Assembly (NCBI GenBank): GCA_023391425.1
Contig: JAEWAX010000085.1
Span: forward strand, 1 to 24,867
Source: Bacillota bacterium
GTDB lineage: Bacteria > Bacillota > Clostridia > Acetivibrionales > DSM-1351
DNA length: 24,867 bases
Direction: 5' to 3'
A program made the position numbers and the translations under genes. Positions 23,223 to 24,867 of the stretch are shown here, one piece after another. Each line of letters starts with the position of its first letter. Within the stretch, counting starts at the first letter, position 1. The notes under the pieces are model-generated. The model saw only the letters and a program-made list of their open reading frames with translations. It was not told the origin of the DNA and made no database searches.

Positions 23223-23840
23223 ATGCAGGTGGTAATTATTGGGTGTGGCAAGGTTGGGTCAAAATTTGCACAGGTTCTTTCTGAAGAAGGAAATGATGTA
23301 GTAATAGTTTCTAATGATTCTAAGGCGTTTAAAAACCTTCCACCTGATTTTGATGGTGTGACTATAACTGGTGTACCTATAGATCAGGATATATTGAAAA
23401 TGGCAGGTATCGAAACAGCTGATGTGCTTGTTGCTGTTACAGAAGATGATAATATTAATATTATGGTTTGTCAGGTAGCAAAAGAGATATTTAAAGTTCC
23501 TAAGGTAATTGCAAGAATTTATAATCCGGCTAGGGAACATGTTTTTCACGAATTTGGACTTGAGACCGTTTGCCCAACGGATATTACAGTAAATGTATTA
23601 AGGGCATCAATGGAAACAGGAAGTGATATTAGTACACATATTATAGGTAATACATCAATTATATTTAAACATAAAAAGCTTGCCGATGGTTATATTGGAA
23701 GACGGGTTGACCAAATTAAAATCAAAGAAGGTATGATTTTTGGTATTATTAGATCAGGAGATTTTATTTTTCCTAACCTTGCTGGGAAATTGATTAAAAA
23801 TGATATCCTTGTTATCGCAGATAATGTTCATAATCTATAA
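23223..23840 (+). CDS. RCK-domain K+ transport regulator (TrkA/KtrA-like), first copy
   Basis: Cytoplasmic regulatory subunit of a Trk/Ktr K+ uptake system or channel. The Rossmann RCK-N domain starts MQVVIIGCGKVGSKFAQVLS with nucleotide motif GCGKVG (7-12). An RCK-C (TrkA_C) domain follows from about residue 135, ending GKLIKNDILVIADN. At the end of the second strand, where an Asp/Glu usually binds NAD ribose, the sequence is VVIVSNDSKAF, so nucleotide preference may differ. ATG 23223 follows GGAGG by 6 nt; a longer in-frame reading from 23166 has no such signal. It forms a unit with the next RCK gene 34 nt downstream. No TrkH/KtrB membrane partner lies in the window. Confidence 0.9.
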   Translation: MQVVIIGCGKVGSKFAQVLSEEGNDVVIVSNDSKAFKNLPPDFDGVTITGVPIDQDILKMAGIETADVLVAVTEDDNINIMVCQVAKEIFKVPKVIARIYNPAREHVFHEFGLETVCPTDITVNVLRASMETGSDISTHIIGNTSIIFKHKKLADGYIGRRVDQIKIKEGMIFGIIRSGDFIFPNLAGKLIKNDILVIADNVHNL

Positions 23841-23874
23841 AATATAAAGTCATTTAATCTGGAGGGAAGGTATA

Positions 23875-24531
23875 ATGTATATTGTTATTGCAGGTGGTGG
23901 CAAGATTGGTTATTACTTAGTGAAGACTCTTCAACAATATAAACATAAAATAGCTGTAATTGAAAGGCAAAAGGATTTATGTGAAAAGATTGCAAATCAG
24001 CTTAGTGTATGTGCTATTAATGGAGATGGTACAAATATTGATCATTTGACGGAGTGTATGGTTAATGAAGCAGACATATTTATTGCTGTTACAGGAAAGG
24101 ATGAAGACAACCTAATAGCATGCCAGCTTGCTAAAAGAAATTTTGGAGTTAGAAGAACAATTGCTAGGGTAAACAATCCAAAAAACATTACTGTTTTTGA
24201 AAAACTTGGTGTAGATATAGCAGTGAGTAGCACATCTATAATTGCAGATTTGATCGAGCAGGAAGTTGACTTTTCTGGTATGAAGACGCTTATGAAGTTA
24301 AAAGATGGCAAGATAGCCTTAAGTGAGGTGATTATTACTACAACTTCTCCAGTTTGTAATAAATCCTTAAAACAAATAAAGCTTCCAAAGGATTGTGTAT
24401 TGATATCTGTAATTAGAGGAGATTCAGTAATAATACCTAATGGTGAAACTTTTATGTTAGATGGTGATTATATTATTGCTGCATCATCAATTAAGGATCA
24501 ACAGGAATTAAAGAACTTCTTTTTGGGATAA
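23875..24531 (+). CDS. RCK-domain K+ transport regulator (TrkA/KtrA-like), second copy
   Basis: Second RCK protein, 218 aa. It begins MYIVIAGGGKIGYYLVKTLQ with GGGKIG (7-12) and has the usual acidic residue after strand two (AVIERQ). The DGTN, AVTGKDEDNLIACQLAK and RTIARVNNPKN segments are typical of TrkA-N. RCK-C covers about 140-217. GGAGGG lies 7 nt before the ATG. The tandem arrangement of two different RCK genes suggests a heteromeric ring gating a K+ transporter encoded elsewhere. No strong terminator is visible before the next promoter, which starts 10 bp after the stop. Confidence 0.9.
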   Translation: MYIVIAGGGKIGYYLVKTLQQYKHKIAVIERQKDLCEKIANQLSVCAINGDGTNIDHLTECMVNEADIFIAVTGKDEDNLIACQLAKRNFGVRRTIARVNNPKNITVFEKLGVDIAVSSTSIIADLIEQEVDFSGMKTLMKLKDGKIALSEVIITTTSPVCNKSLKQIKLPKDCVLISVIRGDSVIIPNGETFMLDGDYIIAASSIKDQQELKNFFLG

Positions 24532-24540
24532 TATTTATTG

Positions 24541-24570
24541 TTGCAAAACCAATGTTTTATGTGGTAAAAT
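24541..24570 (+). promoter_or_regulatory. Promoter of the second T-box transcript
   Basis: TTGCAA (24541-24546), 18-bp spacer, TAAAAT (24565-24570) preceded by TGG, giving an extended -10. Confidence 0.6.
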
Positions 24571-24590
24571 TTAAAAAAAGAATATTTAAA

Positions 24591-24847
24591 GCTTTGAATA
24601 ATTCAATTAGCTATCTGCAGATATTATTAGAGAGCAATCTGGTTGGTGAAAAGATTGAAATACGTAGATGGTGAATTACAAATTATGAGCCGCTTCTGCC
24701 GGGATTGCCCGTTACAGCTTATATAAAGACATTTAAAGCATATGAAATATTTGATTTTAAATATTATCAAAGAACTTTGAGTGTGAATTAAGGTGGTACC
24801 ACGAACTCTTCGTCCTTATGCTAGGACAAAGGGTTTTATTTTTTTAT
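24591..24847 (+). promoter_or_regulatory. T-box leader, probable specifier UAC (Tyr), gene beyond the window
   Basis: A second T-box. The stem I base pairs ATAATT (24598-24603) with AATTAT (24681-24686). The distal hairpin is CAATCT/AGATTG around GGTTGGTGAAA. The T-box sequence AAGGTGGTACCACG lies at 24790-24803. The terminator pairs CTCTTCGTCCT (24806-24816) with AGGACAAAGGG (24823-24833), followed by T-rich sequence. Placing the specifier one base before the 3' strand of stem I gives TAC (24677-24679), a tyrosine codon, so tyrS is the likely target. Shifted readings TTA (Leu) or ACA (Thr) are less consistent with the alignment but possible. Confidence 0.88.
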
Positions 24848-24867
24848 AACGAGGCGTAAGATATCCC

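Overview
The window is low-GC, AT-rich DNA with strong AAGGAGG-type ribosome binding sites, T-box leaders, TTGACA/TATAAT promoters and U-rich intrinsic terminators. Together these point to a Bacillota genome of class Clostridia. The gene families fit an anaerobic, motile clostridium of the Ruminiclostridium/Acetivibrio kind, but that genus-level placement is inference. Nearly all of the window looks like chromosomal core or semi-core sequence. There is no phage, no intact insertion sequence and no CRISPR array.

Layout. (1) 1-5232: two closely related PstS-type phosphate-binding lipoproteins flank a methyl-accepting chemotaxis protein (MCP). A convergent cheW-like gene follows, and the second pstS and cheW share a bidirectional terminator. 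The MCP mRNA has a structured leader. (2) 5289-6491: argJ on the minus strand, then about 600 bp of eroded intergenic DNA. (3) 7092-8556: an ABC-2 export pair (ATPase and permease with overlapping ends). (4) 8655-11654: alaS behind an Ala-type T-box. (5) 11753-12991: a HIT-family hydrolase, then the rpsU-yqeY pair behind tandem promoters. (6) 13189-14685: a minus-strand beta-lactamase-fold serine hydrolase with a membrane tail. (7) 14928-17248: four small enzymes or binding proteins (CYTH/TTM phosphohydrolase, CxxC cluster protein, DJ-1/PfpI protein, SDR reductase). (8) 17323-19246: corA with a leader peptide and attenuator, then a multi-spanning membrane protein. (9) 19245-20268: a tRNA fragment, an intact tRNA-Val, and a broken DUF4160 gene beside an intact DUF2442 gene. 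(10) 20622-24531: a CaCA-type exchanger, a DUF4363/DUF421 pair on the minus strand, and two tandem RCK (TrkA/KtrA-like) proteins. (11) 24541-24867: a second T-box, probably Tyr-specific, whose target gene lies beyond the window.

The most interesting element is the corA leader (17323-17464). A 26-codon GTG-started reading frame has a near-consensus Shine-Dalgarno and encodes an early Asp-Pro-Tyr-Pro run. It overlaps mutually exclusive RNA pairings that end in an intrinsic terminator, whose 3' arm is also the corA ribosome binding site. The arrangement resembles Mg2+-sensing leader peptides of enterobacteria (MgtL, CorL), but here it would work through an intrinsic terminator. The binding-protein/MCP/CheW cluster and the structured MCP leader are the next most interesting. 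Several genes deal with ions or nutrients (PstS, CorA, CaCA exchanger, RCK proteins), but they sit in separate transcription units and share no visible regulation.
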